NCBI RefSeq assembly: GCF_028550395.1
Contig: NZ_JAQQKW010000003.1
Coordinates: 372,001 to 436,000, forward strand
Direction of reading: 5' to 3'
DNA length: 64,000 nucleotides
Source: Asticcacaulis currens
GTDB lineage: Bacteria; Pseudomonadota; Alphaproteobacteria; Caulobacterales; Caulobacteraceae
The notes under the pieces are model-generated. The model worked only from the letters and a program-made list of their open reading frames with translations. It did no database searches and was not told the origin of the DNA. The position numbers and the translations under genes were made by a program. Shown here piece after piece: positions 8,728 to 17,925 of this stretch. The stretch's first letter is position 1. Each line of letters opens with the position of its first letter.

Positions 8728-9107
8728 CTGTGCCCGCCACCCGCACCAAACTCAGCGACACGACGATCATCCCCATCGTCAACTACCTGCTGCTGTTTTT
8801 CCTGATCGTCGGTGGCATTTCGGGCGTCGTTGCCATTACCCTGATCTATCTCTTTCAGGACGAAGCCCCGGACTGGCTCAAAACCCACTACGCGTTTCAG
8901 AAAAAGACCTTCTGGGTGGGCATATTGGCCTTCGTGCCGCTGGTGGTACTGCTGACCTCACCGGTGATGTCGAGCGTGGTACTGGGCGGCATCGTGCTGA
9001 TCCTCGTCTTCGCGCTGTTCCTGTGGATCGTCGGCCGCTGCACCATGGGCTTCAACCACGTCTTCCATAAACGCCCGATCCCCAACCCCAATAGCTGGTT
9101 GGTCTGA
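8724..9107 (+). CDS. DUF4870-like small membrane protein
   Basis: A 127-aa protein with three hydrophobic segments (about residues 17-43, 56-74 and 79-98). The last is followed by a positively charged tail that ends HKRPIPNPNSWLV. The pattern resembles DUF4870 proteins, small polytopic inner-membrane proteins of unknown function. It is the last gene of the queD-folB-DinB operon, with a 4-nt ATGA overlap. It converges on the DUF3617 lipoprotein gene, whose stop is only 2 nt away. Confidence 0.7.
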   Translation: MTVPATRTKLSDTTIIPIVNYLLLFFLIVGGISGVVAITLIYLFQDEAPDWLKTHYAFQKKTFWVGILAFVPLVVLLTSPVMSSVVLGGIVLILVFALFLWIVGRCTMGFNHVFHKRPIPNPNSWLV

Positions 9108-9108
9108 C

Positions 9109-9726
9109 CTACTTCGCCTTGCCCGGCTCGCGCCCGGCCATGTCGAATAGGTTGAAGCTGACGTCACCGCCGGGCAAGCTCACATCACCGGGCTTCTGAT
9201 CCGGTTTGCAGGGGCTAAGGCGTTTAGATTTGATCTTCATATTGACCACGCGGTTCATGTGCGCCAGCGCCGCCCCCGTCGTCTGAGTACGCAGTGTCAT
9301 AGTATAGTCGCGCGTATATTCGCCGGTGATACTGCCCGACACTTCCATCTTGCCGCCAGAGCCCATATTGCATTCGGCCAGAATGCCCCAGGTTCCGTCC
9401 TCCAGATGGCTCACCGTCGTATAGCGGCAGCGATTGCCGTTGAGGTCGGTGCCGGTAATGCCCAGCTCTTTTTCCGTAGCGGCGTCGATACAGATACGCA
9501 TGGTCTGCGCCTGACTTTCCGAGCCCTCTTCGCTGAGGGTGGTCTCCCACAGGCCGGGGCGACGCGCGGGCAACGGTTCCTGCGGTTTCGGCTCCGGCGC
9601 GGCTGCGGAGGCCGGTGCCGGGGCGGGCTCAGGGGCGGGCGGCGCTTCTTTCTTGCCGCACCCCGTCATCAGGACCACAGAGGTCAGCAAAGAGAGAGTC
9701 ACACCTGACTTTATAAACCCGGCCAT
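9109..9726 (-). CDS. DUF3617 domain lipoprotein
   Basis: A 205-aa protein with a lipoprotein signal peptide: a hydrophobic core followed by the lipobox LMTGC, cleaved before Cys23. A Pro/Ala/Glu-rich linker (about 28-55) precedes the DUF3617 domain, which opens with RRPGLWE and contains paired cysteines (RICID, NRCRYT, ECNMG, LSPCK), probably disulfide-bonded in the periplasm. Function of the family is unknown. It is monocistronic and convergent with the upstream operon. Confidence 0.82.
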   Translation of the reverse strand: MAGFIKSGVTLSLLTSVVLMTGCGKKEAPPAPEPAPAPASAAAPEPKPQEPLPARRPGLWETTLSEEGSESQAQTMRICIDAATEKELGITGTDLNGNRCRYTTVSHLEDGTWGILAECNMGSGGKMEVSGSITGEYTRDYTMTLRTQTTGAALAHMNRVVNMKIKSKRLSPCKPDQKPGDVSLPGGDVSFNLFDMAGREPGKAK

Positions 9727-9834
9727 GTTCTGTGCCTCCCTGTCCGTTACGGAGGCAACAGATGTAAGGGCAAAACCCCAGACAGGCGAGTCGAATTGTG
9801 AAGGTTATGGCCGCAGAACCCACAAAATACAGGT

Positions 9835-10239
9835 TCAGAGGCTCTTTTTGGTAACGATGCGCAAGGTTTGCAGCGTGCGCGGCAATTCATCCGCCAGACG
9901 ACGGCTCAGTTCGCGCGCCCCCACCGGATAGGCCTCGCCGCCTTCGGCGATCTCATTGGCCATCTTCGCCGTGGCGTCGATCAGGATTTCCAGCTCGGAA
10001 ATCTGCTCACGCGCCAGTGCCTTGGCCTCCTCCTGGAGGCGACGCACACGTTGCGTGCGGCTTTCGCGCGCCGAAACCGTCGCATCGACAAGGGATTGCA
10101 GGCTGTTGGTCGTGTTGAGGGTCACGGGCACGACATTGATAACCTCGTGGACCGGCTCGCCCCCGCCGCCCATCATCTCGGCTTCGATCGCCACCCCCTT
10201 TGTCGAGGGCGGCACCACATTCAATCTGGTTCTACGCAT
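9835..10239 (-). CDS. hypothetical protein with coiled-coil tendency
   Basis: A 134-aa protein that I do not recognise. The N-terminal third is Pro/Val/Gly-rich and uncharged. From about residue 55 it becomes a long Arg/Glu/Ala helix (RESRTQRVRRLQEEAKALAREQ) that looks like a coiled coil, followed by a shorter basic helix ending IVTKKSL. There is no signal peptide. The ATG at 10239 is preferred to an upstream TTG because GGGG sits 5-6 nt before it. It is on the same strand as uvrB, ~300 nt downstream, probably independent. Confidence 0.6.
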   Translation of the reverse strand: MRRTRLNVVPPSTKGVAIEAEMMGGGGEPVHEVINVVPVTLNTTNSLQSLVDATVSARESRTQRVRRLQEEAKALAREQISELEILIDATAKMANEIAEGGEAYPVGARELSRRLADELPRTLQTLRIVTKKSL

Positions 10240-10432
10240 ATCACACCCCAACCTCTTCTCTGTGCGCCCCGAAATGTCCTGACATCAGCCGATTTGAAAC
10301 GCGCCAGGGCCCTGATCACAGGTTATGCACAGGCTGGGCCACAGAGTGAGGCATTTCGCCGCGGAAATCCAGCGGGTTTCGTCTCAAACTGGCACATTTT
10401 CGTAACAGGGGCGTGACGCACGCGCATCAGTC

Positions 10433-10448
10433 GCGCATTGAAATGCGC
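10433..10448. repeat. short palindrome between uvrB and the hypothetical gene
   Basis: GCGCATT and AATGCGC flank a 2-nt centre, giving a perfect 7-bp inverted repeat. The ~300-nt gap (10240-10539) has no gene that I can support. The palindrome may be a protein site or a stem at the 3' end of the uvrB transcript, but no U-tract follows. Confidence 0.4.
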
Positions 10449-10539
10449 CAGGCGTGAGGCGAAACGAATCCACCGATCAGGCCGAAGGGCGGCAGTCGGC
10501 CGGGTCAGGCCAAAACCGCGGTTTCAAGCGCCGCCCGCC

Positions 10540-12717
10540 CTAGCTGCCATCGCCGCCGATCATATCCTTGGCGAACTCCAGATCGAGCAGTTTGAGCCGC
10601 TTGATCTCGTCGCGCAGGCGCGCGGCCTCTTCAAACTCCAGATTGCCCGCCGCCTCACGCATCCGCGTCTCAAGGTCCTTAAGCGTCGCCTGAAAGTTCG
10701 AGCCCAGAAAGGGTTTCGAGTCCTTGGCCGCCACGCCGACCGGCACCTGAACGCGGTCTGCCCTTTCATACGGACTATCCAGAATATCGGAAATGCCGCG
10801 CTTGACGCTTTCCGGCGTGATGCCGTGTTCGGCATTGTAGGCCATCTGCTTTTCACGGCGGCGGCTGGTTTCGGCCAGCGCACGTTCCATCGAGCCGGTC
10901 ATCTTGTCGGCATAGAGGATGACGCGGCCTTCGACGTTACGCGCCGCCCGCCCTATGGTCTGGATCAGCGAGGTTTCCGAACGCAGGAAGCCTTCCTTGT
11001 CGGCATCAAGTATGGCCACAAAGCCACATTCGGGGATGTCGAGGCCTTCGCGCAGCAGGTTGATCCCCACCAGAACGTCGAACGCCCCCAGCCGCAGGTC
11101 GCGGATGATCTCGATGCGCTCCAGCGTGTCGATGTCGGAGTGCATATAGCGCACCCGGATGCCCTGCTCGTGCATATATTCGGTCAGGTTTTCCGCCATC
11201 TTCTTGGTCAGCACCGTAACCAGAGAGCGATAGCCGTTTTTGGCCACTTCGCGCACCTCGGCAATCACGTCATCGACCTGATTGGCGCCATTAGTCGAAA
11301 CGGGGCGGATTTCGACCGGCGGGTCGATCAGGCCGGTCGGACGGATCACCTGTTCGGTAAAGACTCCGCCGGTCTGTTCCATCTCCCAGTTGCCGGGCGT
11401 CGCCGAGACGTGCACGGTCTGCGGCCGCATCGCCTCCCACTCCTCAAACTTCAGCGGCCGGTTATCCATGCATGACGGCAGGCGGAAGCCGTATTCGGCC
11501 AGCACCGACTTACGCGCAAAGTCGCCGCGATACATACCGCCGATCTGCGGTACGGTAACGTGGCTTTCATCGACGAACAACAGCGCGTTTTCCGGCAGAT
11601 ATTCAAAAAAAGTCGGCGGCGGCTCGCCCGGCGCCCGTCCCGTCAGATAGCGCGAATAGTTTTCGATACCCGCGCAGGCCCCGGTGGCTTCCATCATCTC
11701 CAGATCAAAGGTGGTACGCTGCTCAAGGCGCTGCGCCTCCAGCAGCTTACCCTCGGCGTGGAGCTGATCCAGCCGCAACTTCAACTCGGCCTTGATGCGG
11801 TCTATGGCCTGACGCAGGGTCGGACGCGGCGTCACATAGTGACTGGCGGCATAGACCTTAAGGTCTTTAAGATCCGCCGTCTTCTTGCCGGTCAGCGGGT
11901 CGAACTCGGTCAGGGCCTCGATCTCATCGCCGAACAAAGACACCCGCCAGGCGCGGTCTTCGTAGTGGGCCGGGAAGATTTCTATGACGTCGCCGCGGCG
12001 ACGGAAGGTGCCGCGCTCAAAGGCCGCGTCATTACGCTTGTATTGCAGCGCTACCAGATCGGCGCGCAACTGCGCCTCATCTATGGTTTGCCCCACCTTC
12101 AGCTCGAAGGTCATAGCCGTATAGGTTTCGACCGAACCGATACCGTAGATGCACGACACCGAAGCCACCACGATGACGTCGTCGCGTTCAAGGATGGCGC
12201 GCGTCGCCGCGTGGCGCATCCGGTCGATCTGCTCGTTGATCGACGAGTCCTTCTCAATATAGGTGTCGGTACGCGGCACATAGGCTTCCGGCTGATAATA
12301 GTCGTAGTAGGAAACGAAATACTCGACCGCGTTTTCCGGAAAGAAGGCCTTGAACTCACTGTAGAGCTGCGCCGCCAATGTCTTGTTGTGTGCCAGAATC
12401 AGCGCCGGACGCTGGGTCTGCTCGATCACCTTGGCCATGGTAAAGGTCTTGCCTGACCCGGTGACGCCCAGGAGCACCTGATCGCGTTCGCGGGCATTGG
12501 CCCCTTCGACCAGCTCGGCAATGGCCGTCGGCTGATCACCCGCCGGCTCATAGGCCGAATGCAATACAAACCGCCGCCCGCCTTCGGACTTTTCCGGGCG
12601 ATCAGGCCGGTGCGGCGACCAAAGGGTTGGCGGGAAGTCCTGCGCACCGGTTTCGGGCGCGTGACGGCGGCCATCGTCAAAAATGAGGCGGGCGAGATGA
12701 GAACGGTTCATGAACAT
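10540..12717 (-). CDS. uvrB: excinuclease ABC subunit UvrB
   Basis: A 725-aa helicase-like subunit of the UvrABC nucleotide excision repair complex, which verifies damage delivered by UvrA and recruits UvrC. Walker A GVTGSGKT is at residues 84-91. The beta-hairpin segment [12 protein letters not shown], the helicase motifs DESHVT and TIGRAARN, and a C-terminal UVR motif with [16 protein letters not shown] are all present. Compared with E. coli UvrB it has about 45 extra N-terminal residues, so the true start could be internal. A LexA-type direct repeat covers the first codons, pointing to SOS control. Confidence 0.97.
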   Translation of the reverse strand: MFMNRSHLARLIFDDGRRHAPETGAQDFPPTLWSPHRPDRPEKSEGGRRFVLHSAYEPAGDQPTAIAELVEGANARERDQVLLGVTGSGKTFTMAKVIEQTQRPALILAHNKTLAAQLYSEFKAFFPENAVEYFVSYYDYYQPEAYVPRTDTYIEKDSSINEQIDRMRHAATRAILERDDVIVVASVSCIYGIGSVETYTAMTFELKVGQTIDEAQLRADLVALQYKRNDAAFERGTFRRRGDVIEIFPAHYEDRAWRVSLFGDEIEALTEFDPLTGKKTADLKDLKVYAASHYVTPRPTLRQAIDRIKAELKLRLDQLHAEGKLLEAQRLEQRTTFDLEMMEATGACAGIENYSRYLTGRAPGEPPPTFFEYLPENALLFVDESHVTVPQIGGMYRGDFARKSVLAEYGFRLPSCMDNRPLKFEEWEAMRPQTVHVSATPGNWEMEQTGGVFTEQVIRPTGLIDPPVEIRPVSTNGANQVDDVIAEVREVAKNGYRSLVTVLTKKMAENLTEYMHEQGIRVRYMHSDIDTLERIEIIRDLRLGAFDVLVGINLLREGLDIPECGFVAILDADKEGFLRSETSLIQTIGRAARNVEGRVILYADKMTGSMERALAETSRRREKQMAYNAEHGITPESVKRGISDILDSPYERADRVQVPVGVAAKDSKPFLGSNFQATLKDLETRMREAAGNLEFEEAARLRDEIKRLKLLDLEFAKDMIGGDGS
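12701..12715 (-). promoter_or_regulatory. LexA box (GTTC-N7-GTTC) at the uvrB start
   Basis: On the minus strand the sequence is GTTCATGAACCGTTC, an exact match to the alphaproteobacterial SOS box GTTC-N7-GTTC. It overlaps the first codons of uvrB: the proposed ATG ends at 12715 and a second in-frame ATG lies inside the box. Either repression acts as a block at the start of transcription, or the transcript starts within the box and the real initiation codon is downstream. Confidence 0.8.
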
Positions 12718-13124
12718 AACATAGCGTTCCGCAAAAAAATGAAAAGGGCCGAGGCTCGGCTTTTACGCGGGGCGCTAAAATCGCGACCTCCGCGGCCTTC
12801 AAGTTTTCGTGACCCCGCCCCTGTGACAGGATTCACTCGTGATTCCAGTGCCTTGAAATCCCAATTTTCACGTAACAATGTTCTATACATGTGCCCTGCC
12901 TGAGTTTCACTTCTGCGCCACGTGAGTAAACTTCGTTAAATTGTAATTATCAAAAATTTAAATGGACACGCCATGAATATCGAAAGAAAAGATCGGACAA
13001 GCTTATCTCTTCAATACTGTGCAAAATAAAAAGTCATGATGCCATACATCTTGACCAAAAATTGGCAGGAAGTGAGAAAAATTCTCACATATACCCCCTC
13101 TGGACTGATGCTCTTTTTACGCGA
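12718..13124. other. intergenic region between uvrB and the cell wall hydrolase gene
   Basis: About 400 bases, AT-rich from 12900 to 13080, with no gene that I can support. Two GANTC sites lie 6 nt apart (12830-12834 and 12841-12845), so methylation by CcrM is possible. The region probably carries the divergent promoters. Confidence 0.5.
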
Positions 13125-13153
13125 TTGACCACCTAACACATTTCTGCCATATT
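13125..13153 (+). promoter_or_regulatory. putative sigma-70-type promoter for the cell wall hydrolase
   Basis: TTGACC (13125-13130) and CATATT (13148-13153) are separated by 17 nt. This would start a transcript near 13160, consistent with a coding start at 13188 or 13266. Confidence 0.4.
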
Positions 13154-13265
13154 CCTGGCTATAAGACGGGCCGTCGATAGCGCAGCGTTGGTGCGCTTTG
13201 TCGGCTCCGGCGCCCCCGGAAGGCCCCGTCTCCTGACTGTGAGCGGGCCTGATGCATTCAGAAGA

Positions 13266-14468
13266 ATGTATGGTGGGGTTGCCCTCTGTCAGGGAGCGCA
13301 GTGCGCTCTCGTTACTGAGGACAAGACACCTTTGGGTCTGAACCTGTCTCTTACGCGCCGTCAGATGCGCCTGTTGACCGCTGCGGGCGGCTCCAGTCTT
13401 ATGCTGACCGCGGCGTTCGGCTCCGCCTGGCTGGGCGGCAAGCTGACGCGCGATGCGCAAATCCGCGAACAGGCCGAAAGCCTGATGAGCCTGAACGATC
13501 ATTCCTATGGCGCGGACCGTCTGCGTCATCTCGACGGCCAGAAGAGCGTGGCCGCCCTGCAGGACGATCTGGACCGCCGCGCCATTGCGCTGGTCATGCG
13601 TCACGAATCCTACACCTCGCCTGTGGCCACGATGCGGATGCGTCAGGACCGCCAGCGCACCAACCTGTTTGCCTCGCTTGTGAGCCCGGCGCGCACGCAC
13701 AAGGCCGAGGCCGCGCAGGCCCCGGTACTGAAGGCCAGCCTTGATCTGGGCCTGATGCGGGCCACGCCGCGCACGGCACCGGCCTCGCCCTTCGATCTCA
13801 AGAACCGTTCGGCCTCCGACCTCGATTGCCTGACTCAGGCCGTCTATTATGAGGCGCGCGGCGAAACCGATTCCGGTCAGCGCGCCGTGGCTCAGGTGAT
13901 CCTGAACCGGGTGCGCCACCCGGCATATCCCAAGACCATCTGCAATGTCGTCTATCAGGGCGCGGTCAAGCGCACGGGCTGTCAGTTCAGCTTCACCTGC
14001 AACGGCATCATGACCAACCGCGTCGAAAGCTGGGCCTGGAAGCGGGCGCGCACCGTCGCCGAAGATGCGCTGGACGGCTATGTGATGAAGTCGGTAGGCG
14101 CTTCGACCCATTTCCACGTTCTGGGCATCTCGCCGGACTGGGCGGACCGTATGCAGCGCACCGCCACCATCGGCAACCACGCCTTCTATCAGTTCTCCAG
14201 CCGCGGCGCTCAGATGCTGGCCGCTGCAGATCAAGTTCGCCCCTCGGCGGTGCCGACGCTCGAAAAGGCGAAGGAGAGTGATCTGACCGCCGCTTCGGCC
14301 TCGTCGGCCGCACCGGTGGAAACAAAGCCGTCCGAAACGCTCAGTCATCTGCGTGACAACGCCAAGGACACAGCCACAAAGTCGGTGGCCCTGTCGGCGC
14401 AGGTTAAGGGCGAGGACGCTCAGGCGCTCACTCAGGCGATAAAAACGACCGCCCCCAGCCGTCCCTGA
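13266..14468 (+). CDS. SleB-type cell wall hydrolase
   Basis: A ~400-aa protein with an N-terminal membrane anchor or signal (about residues 27-50, SSLMLTAAFGSAWLGG), a variable linker, and a SleB/CwlJ hydrolase domain. The domain begins DLDCLTQAVYYEARGE, which holds the catalytic-type glutamate, and continues with QVILNRVRHPAYPKTICNVVYQ, CQFSFTCNG and HFHVLGISPDW. This domain cleaves peptidoglycan. A low-complexity Ala/Ser/Lys tail follows. The start is uncertain: TTG 13188 extends the frame, and several GTG or TTG codons are possible; none has a strong ribosome binding site. It is monocistronic with a terminator downstream. Confidence 0.85.
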   Translation: MYGGVALCQGAQCALVTEDKTPLGLNLSLTRRQMRLLTAAGGSSLMLTAAFGSAWLGGKLTRDAQIREQAESLMSLNDHSYGADRLRHLDGQKSVAALQDDLDRRAIALVMRHESYTSPVATMRMRQDRQRTNLFASLVSPARTHKAEAAQAPVLKASLDLGLMRATPRTAPASPFDLKNRSASDLDCLTQAVYYEARGETDSGQRAVAQVILNRVRHPAYPKTICNVVYQGAVKRTGCQFSFTCNGIMTNRVESWAWKRARTVAEDALDGYVMKSVGASTHFHVLGISPDWADRMQRTATIGNHAFYQFSSRGAQMLAAADQVRPSAVPTLEKAKESDLTAASASSAAPVETKPSETLSHLRDNAKDTATKSVALSAQVKGEDAQALTQAIKTTAPSRP

Positions 14469-14512
14469 TCTGCCTTCGACCGCCCCTCTTAACGAAGAAT
14501 TCTTTAAAAACA

Positions 14513-14541
14513 GCGCCTTGGCACGCCCGGGGCGCTCTTTT
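14513..14541 (+). terminator. intrinsic terminator after the cell wall hydrolase
   Basis: AGCGCC and GGCGCT form the stem around a GC-rich loop, followed by CTTTTC, about 45 nt after the stop. Confidence 0.7.
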
Positions 14542-14753
14542 CATTAAGGTTACTTCTATTATATTGTATTACAAAAAAAATCCTCAGTGTTAGGGTTTCA
14601 ACAACTATGTTCTGGCAACTTGCGTGACAATCCGGGGTCTTAGGCCGCGTGGTGAGTCGGATCACGCGCCGGGGCCCTTGAAAGAACCACTCTTCCGGAC
14701 GGTCCTGCAGTACCGCACCGGGGAACAGACACCAGAAATTGTCAGGGGCCATA

Positions 14754-16472
14754 ATGACGAAGTCGAAATCTGCCGGCGGCAAGCTGAGCATCTCCAACCT
14801 GTCCTTCACGCTGAAGTTCATGACTCCGGCCGCCGTCGCCACGGCGCTGATCGTCGCGCTTGCCTTCGGCGCCGTGACCGTGATGAACACGCAGGGTAAG
14901 GCTATCGAAGCCATCAATACCCAGAGCCTCCCCGCCGTTCAGGCCATGGGCGACATCAAGTCGGCCATCAAGGAAGCCAATGGTCAGCTCTTCCGCGCCA
15001 TGACCGATCAGGCTTCGGGTGCCGGTACCAATGCCGATCAGAAGGTCGCGCTGGTTGTGCAGGATCTGGGGAAGATCGAAGCCAGCCTCAAGACCATGGC
15101 GGCGGCCACCACCGATGCCGAAAAGAAAAAAGACCTTGAGAACCTCGGCAAGGAAGTGAAGACCTATAAGGAGGCCGTCGAATTTGCCGGTTCCGTCATG
15201 ACCGTCGACTTCCCGTCGGTGGCTCCGCTGATGTCGCAGTTCGACGACGGCTATGCCAAGATGTCGCAGATCTCGGACAAGATCATTGCCGGTCAGGTCG
15301 CCAAGGCCAAGGCTGATGCCGAAGCGGCCCGCGCGGCCCAGACGGCGGGCATCTCGCTCCTGACCATCTTCGCCGCCGTGATGGCCGTCCTGTCCTGCGG
15401 TATCGCCTTCTTCTTCTCGCGCGCCACGGTGACCGGGATCAACCGCATCGCCAAGACGACCGAAGAACTGGCACGTGGCAATCTGAACGTGGACATTCAA
15501 TCGCTCGCCCGTGGCGACGAACTGAAATCGGTCGTCGATAGCCTTAACGTCTTCAAGGCCAATGCCGAAGAAAAGCTGCGTCTGGCCGAAATCGAAGCCG
15601 CGACGATGAAAACCCGCGAAGAGCGCGCCCGTCAGATGTCGGAACTGGCCGAACGCTTCCGTCACGAGGCTCAGGACATGCTGGACGCCCTGTCGGCAGC
15701 CGCTTCGGACCTCGATGCCAACGGCCGCACCCTTCTGACCATTGCGCAGGAAAACGAGCGCCGCTCGCAATCGGCGGTGTCCTCGATCCGCAACTCGGCT
15801 GACAATGTGCAAAACGTCGCCTCGGCAACCACCGAACTGTCGGCCTCAATCGGCGTCATCGGTGATCAGGCCGTCCGCTCGGTGGAAATCGCCGCCGAAG
15901 CCGTGTCGGAAGCCGACAAGACTAACGAGTCGATGGTCGAACTGAGCCGTGCGGCGGATCAGATCGGTGAAGTCGTCGATCTCATCAACGCCATCGCTCA
16001 GCAAACCAACCTCCTGGCGCTGAACGCCACCATCGAATCGGCGCGCGCCGGTGAAGCCGGTAAGGGCTTTGCGGTCGTGGCCTCGGAAGTGAAGTCGCTG
16101 GCCCAGCAAACCGCCAAGGCCACCGACGAAATCCGCGAACGTATCAAGGACATCCAGACGGCGGCCCAGAACGGCGTCTCGGCCATCCGCGGCATCGGTG
16201 CGACGATCAAGCACATGAACGAAATCGCTTCGTCCATTGCCGACTCGGTGCACCAGCAAGGCGACGCGACGAACGAAATCGCCCGCAATGTTAACGAAGC
16301 CTCGGACGGCACCACCACCGCCTCTTCGTCGGTATCGCAACTGTCGGCTTCGGCCGCCGATACGGAAAAGGCCTCGACTGAAATGCTGGGCGCTGCCCGT
16401 CAGCTGACGCAGCGGACGGAAGCCATGAGCGAGAATATCCGCCGCTTCCTGTCCGAACTGACCGCCGCCTAA
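14754..16472 (+). CDS. methyl-accepting chemotaxis protein
   Basis: A 572-aa transmembrane chemoreceptor. TM1 spans about residues 23-45 and TM2 about 198-221, enclosing a ~150-aa periplasmic helical sensor. A HAMP domain follows (about 222-275), then a cytoplasmic signalling domain whose hairpin tip reads [40 protein letters not shown], a near-perfect MCP signature that binds CheA/CheW. It has no C-terminal CheR-tethering pentapeptide. The ATG at 14754 follows CAGGGG by about 6 nt. The che genes lie 40 kb away, so the receptor is unlinked. The ligand cannot be told from sequence. Confidence 0.95.
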   Translation: MTKSKSAGGKLSISNLSFTLKFMTPAAVATALIVALAFGAVTVMNTQGKAIEAINTQSLPAVQAMGDIKSAIKEANGQLFRAMTDQASGAGTNADQKVALVVQDLGKIEASLKTMAAATTDAEKKKDLENLGKEVKTYKEAVEFAGSVMTVDFPSVAPLMSQFDDGYAKMSQISDKIIAGQVAKAKADAEAARAAQTAGISLLTIFAAVMAVLSCGIAFFFSRATVTGINRIAKTTEELARGNLNVDIQSLARGDELKSVVDSLNVFKANAEEKLRLAEIEAATMKTREERARQMSELAERFRHEAQDMLDALSAAASDLDANGRTLLTIAQENERRSQSAVSSIRNSADNVQNVASATTELSASIGVIGDQAVRSVEIAAEAVSEADKTNESMVELSRAADQIGEVVDLINAIAQQTNLLALNATIESARAGEAGKGFAVVASEVKSLAQQTAKATDEIRERIKDIQTAAQNGVSAIRGIGATIKHMNEIASSIADSVHQQGDATNEIARNVNEASDGTTTASSSVSQLSASAADTEKASTEMLGAARQLTQRTEAMSENIRRFLSELTAA

Positions 16473-16500
16473 AGCCGGCGAAACGTCCCAGACTAAGAAA

Positions 16501-16532
16501 CCCCTCCGGAGGCCCCTCCGGAGGGGCTTTTT
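16501..16532 (+). terminator. MCP intrinsic terminator
   Basis: A perfect 16-nt palindrome GCCCCTCCGGAGGGGC (16512-16527) is followed by TTTTT. A second copy of CCCCTCCGGAGG lies just before it, which permits an alternative stem. Confidence 0.88.
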
Positions 16533-16708
16533 CATGCCCTCATGCCAACTGAAAACGTTTTGAGCCGTAAAAATTTGCCGCGACGCACAATAGATTCACC
16601 GGCAATTAAACACTCATAGGTATATTAAACTCGCGCTATCCAACGCATCCTGTATTCCTCCTCCCGATGGGCCGAATGCCCAGTGTTCATTCAGAAAGAG
16701 TATTAGTC

Positions 16709-17071
16709 GTGAAAGCCGTTATCTTCTCCGCTCTCGCCCTGACCGCCCTCGCCGCTCCGGCCTTTGCCGAGTGTGATGAAGCCCAGGAAGCCGCCGCCGG
16801 TAAGGCGATCGCGGCCGCCACCTCAGCCGCCGTGTCGAAGGCCGTGGCCATTGAAGGCAAGCAGATGGTGAGCCTGAATACCTGCGATGCCGCGGGCAAG
16901 ACCGCGGTAGCCGAATTCAAATACAACTTCCTCGGTGCCGGCGGCCTGTACTGGGTCGAAGGGACGGCCAAGTACAACGGTTCGGCCGTTACCGAACTGA
17001 AGCTGAAGCGCCTGAGCCCGAACCTGGCCGCCGCCGAAGCCAAGGCCGGCATCAAGCTGGCGTCGAACTAA
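16709..17071 (+). CDS. small exported protein, tandem paralogue A
   Basis: A ~120-aa protein with a Sec signal peptide (KAVIFSALALTALAAPAFA, cleavage after AFA). The mature part starts ECDEAQ and has a second cysteine in LNTCDAAG, so one disulfide is likely. It shares with its downstream neighbour the blocks EFKYNFLGA-GLYWVEGTA and SPN-AAAEAKAG-KLA-N, showing a tandem duplication. I do not recognise the family. The GTG at 16709 is chosen because AGAAAGAG lies 8 nt upstream and the signal peptide starts there. Each copy has its own terminator. Confidence 0.75.
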   Translation: MKAVIFSALALTALAAPAFAECDEAQEAAAGKAIAAATSAAVSKAVAIEGKQMVSLNTCDAAGKTAVAEFKYNFLGAGGLYWVEGTAKYNGSAVTELKLKRLSPNLAAAEAKAGIKLASN

Positions 17072-17081
17072 GCCTGCAAGC

Positions 17082-17123
17082 GCCGCCGGGCAGCTCGCAA
17101 TCGGGTTCCCGGCGGCCTTTTTT
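17082..17123 (+). terminator. intrinsic terminator after paralogue A
   Basis: GCCGCCGGG (17082-17090) pairs with CCCGGCGGC (17108-17116) and is followed by a run of six T. Confidence 0.85.
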
Positions 17124-17304
17124 GCGCATCGCGTTCATATTTTTTCGCCCCATTTGCGCTGTTAAGGTTTGCCCCTTATATTTCAAGTGATTGAAATAAC
17201 GGAGTTAACCTCTGTAAAAATTTCTTAACTTCCTGTTTAACTTAAGATTATTCATTATCTTGTAGTGTGTAGCCATCCTGAAGAACCTCAAGGAGCTACA
17301 AAAC

Positions 17305-17679
17305 ATGATCAAGAAAAGCCTGATGATTGCCGCCGTCGCCGTTCTGGGTATGACGGGCGCCGCCCAAGCCACCGAGTGCGACGATTCGCAACAGGCCGAG
17401 GCGGGCTCCACCCTGGCTGGTCTTGCCAAGGCCGCCGTGTCGAAGGTCGTCCCGGTCACCGGTAAGCAGATGGTCAACGTCAATGCCTGCGACGTGCGCG
17501 CGGGTACCTACGCCATCGAATTCAAGTACAACTTCCTCGGCGCGGACGGCCTGTACTGGGTCGAAGGCACCGCACGCTTCGGCGCGGGCGGTTCCAATCC
17601 GTCAGTGAAGATCACCAAGGCATCGCCGAACATGGCCGCTGCGGAAGCCAAGGCGGGCGTTAAGCTGGCCGCCAACTAA
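17305..17679 (+). CDS. small exported protein, tandem paralogue B
   Basis: A 124-aa protein with a Sec signal peptide (IKKSLMIAAVAVLGMTGAAQA). The mature form starts TECDDSQQAEAG and is a clear paralogue of the gene 230 nt upstream: both keep two cysteines, VSK-V-GKQMV, the EFKYNFLG block and a C-terminal Ala/Lys-rich helix ending in N. A good AGGAG ribosome binding site precedes the ATG. The AT-rich intergenic region (17130-17300) suggests its own promoter. A periplasmic or surface role is inferred; function unknown. Confidence 0.8.
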   Translation: MIKKSLMIAAVAVLGMTGAAQATECDDSQQAEAGSTLAGLAKAAVSKVVPVTGKQMVNVNACDVRAGTYAIEFKYNFLGADGLYWVEGTARFGAGGSNPSVKITKASPNMAAAEAKAGVKLAAN

Positions 17680-17696
17680 GTCGTCTTCCGACGTCT

Positions 17697-17737
17697 GAAA
17701 AAAGCCCTCCGCGATCACTCGCGGAGGGCTTTTTGCG
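17697..17737. terminator. bidirectional intrinsic terminator
   Basis: AAAAAAGCCCTCCGCG pairs with CGCGGAGGGCTTTTT. The A run before and the T run after make it functional on both strands. It serves paralogue B on the plus strand and the 44-aa gene converging on the minus strand. Confidence 0.88.
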
Positions 17738-17774
17738 TTTACGGTTTGCGTCACGCTCTATTTGACCGATCGCT

Positions 17775-17909
17775 CTATTTACGCCCGAAGGGTCTGAAAT
17801 CCTGCGGCCGGCTCTGTATCGGCCCGGATTTGGGCTTCTGGCCTAAAAATACCCCGCCGAACAGGGCGAACGAAGTCATAGCGTGTTGTTTCTTTTCATT
17901 GTCGTTCAT
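17775..17909 (-). CDS. small protein of 44 aa, hypothetical
   Basis: An unlisted short frame on the minus strand beginning MNDNEKKQHAMTSFALFGG and ending DFRPFGRK. Evidence that it is real: a near-perfect Shine-Dalgarno AAAGGAGG is 9 nt upstream of the ATG (6 nt from an alternative in-frame GTG at 17912), and a bidirectional terminator lies 38 nt past the stop. The protein has a short hydrophobic middle (FALFGGVFLG), too short to span a membrane securely, and a basic proline-rich end. I recognise no family. Homologues in related genomes at the same place would settle it. Confidence 0.55.
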   Translation of the reverse strand: MNDNEKKQHAMTSFALFGGVFLGQKPKSGPIQSRPQDFRPFGRK

Positions 17910-17925
17910 CACAATGCGCCTCCTT

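Noticed and set aside
9868-10416. Plus-strand 182-aa frame opposite the coiled-coil hypothetical gene
   Set aside because: His/Arg/Leu-rich without secondary-structure logic, while the minus-strand frame shows heptad-like helices and a good start.
13011-14348. Long minus-strand frame (445 aa) opposite the cell wall hydrolase gene
   Set aside because: It is Arg/Gly/His-rich with no recognisable domain and lies wholly antisense to a gene with a clear SleB domain; typical shadow of a GC-rich gene.
16500-17740. CRISPR-like or other short repeats
   Set aside because: The repeated hairpins are separate terminators of different sequence, not a regularly spaced array.
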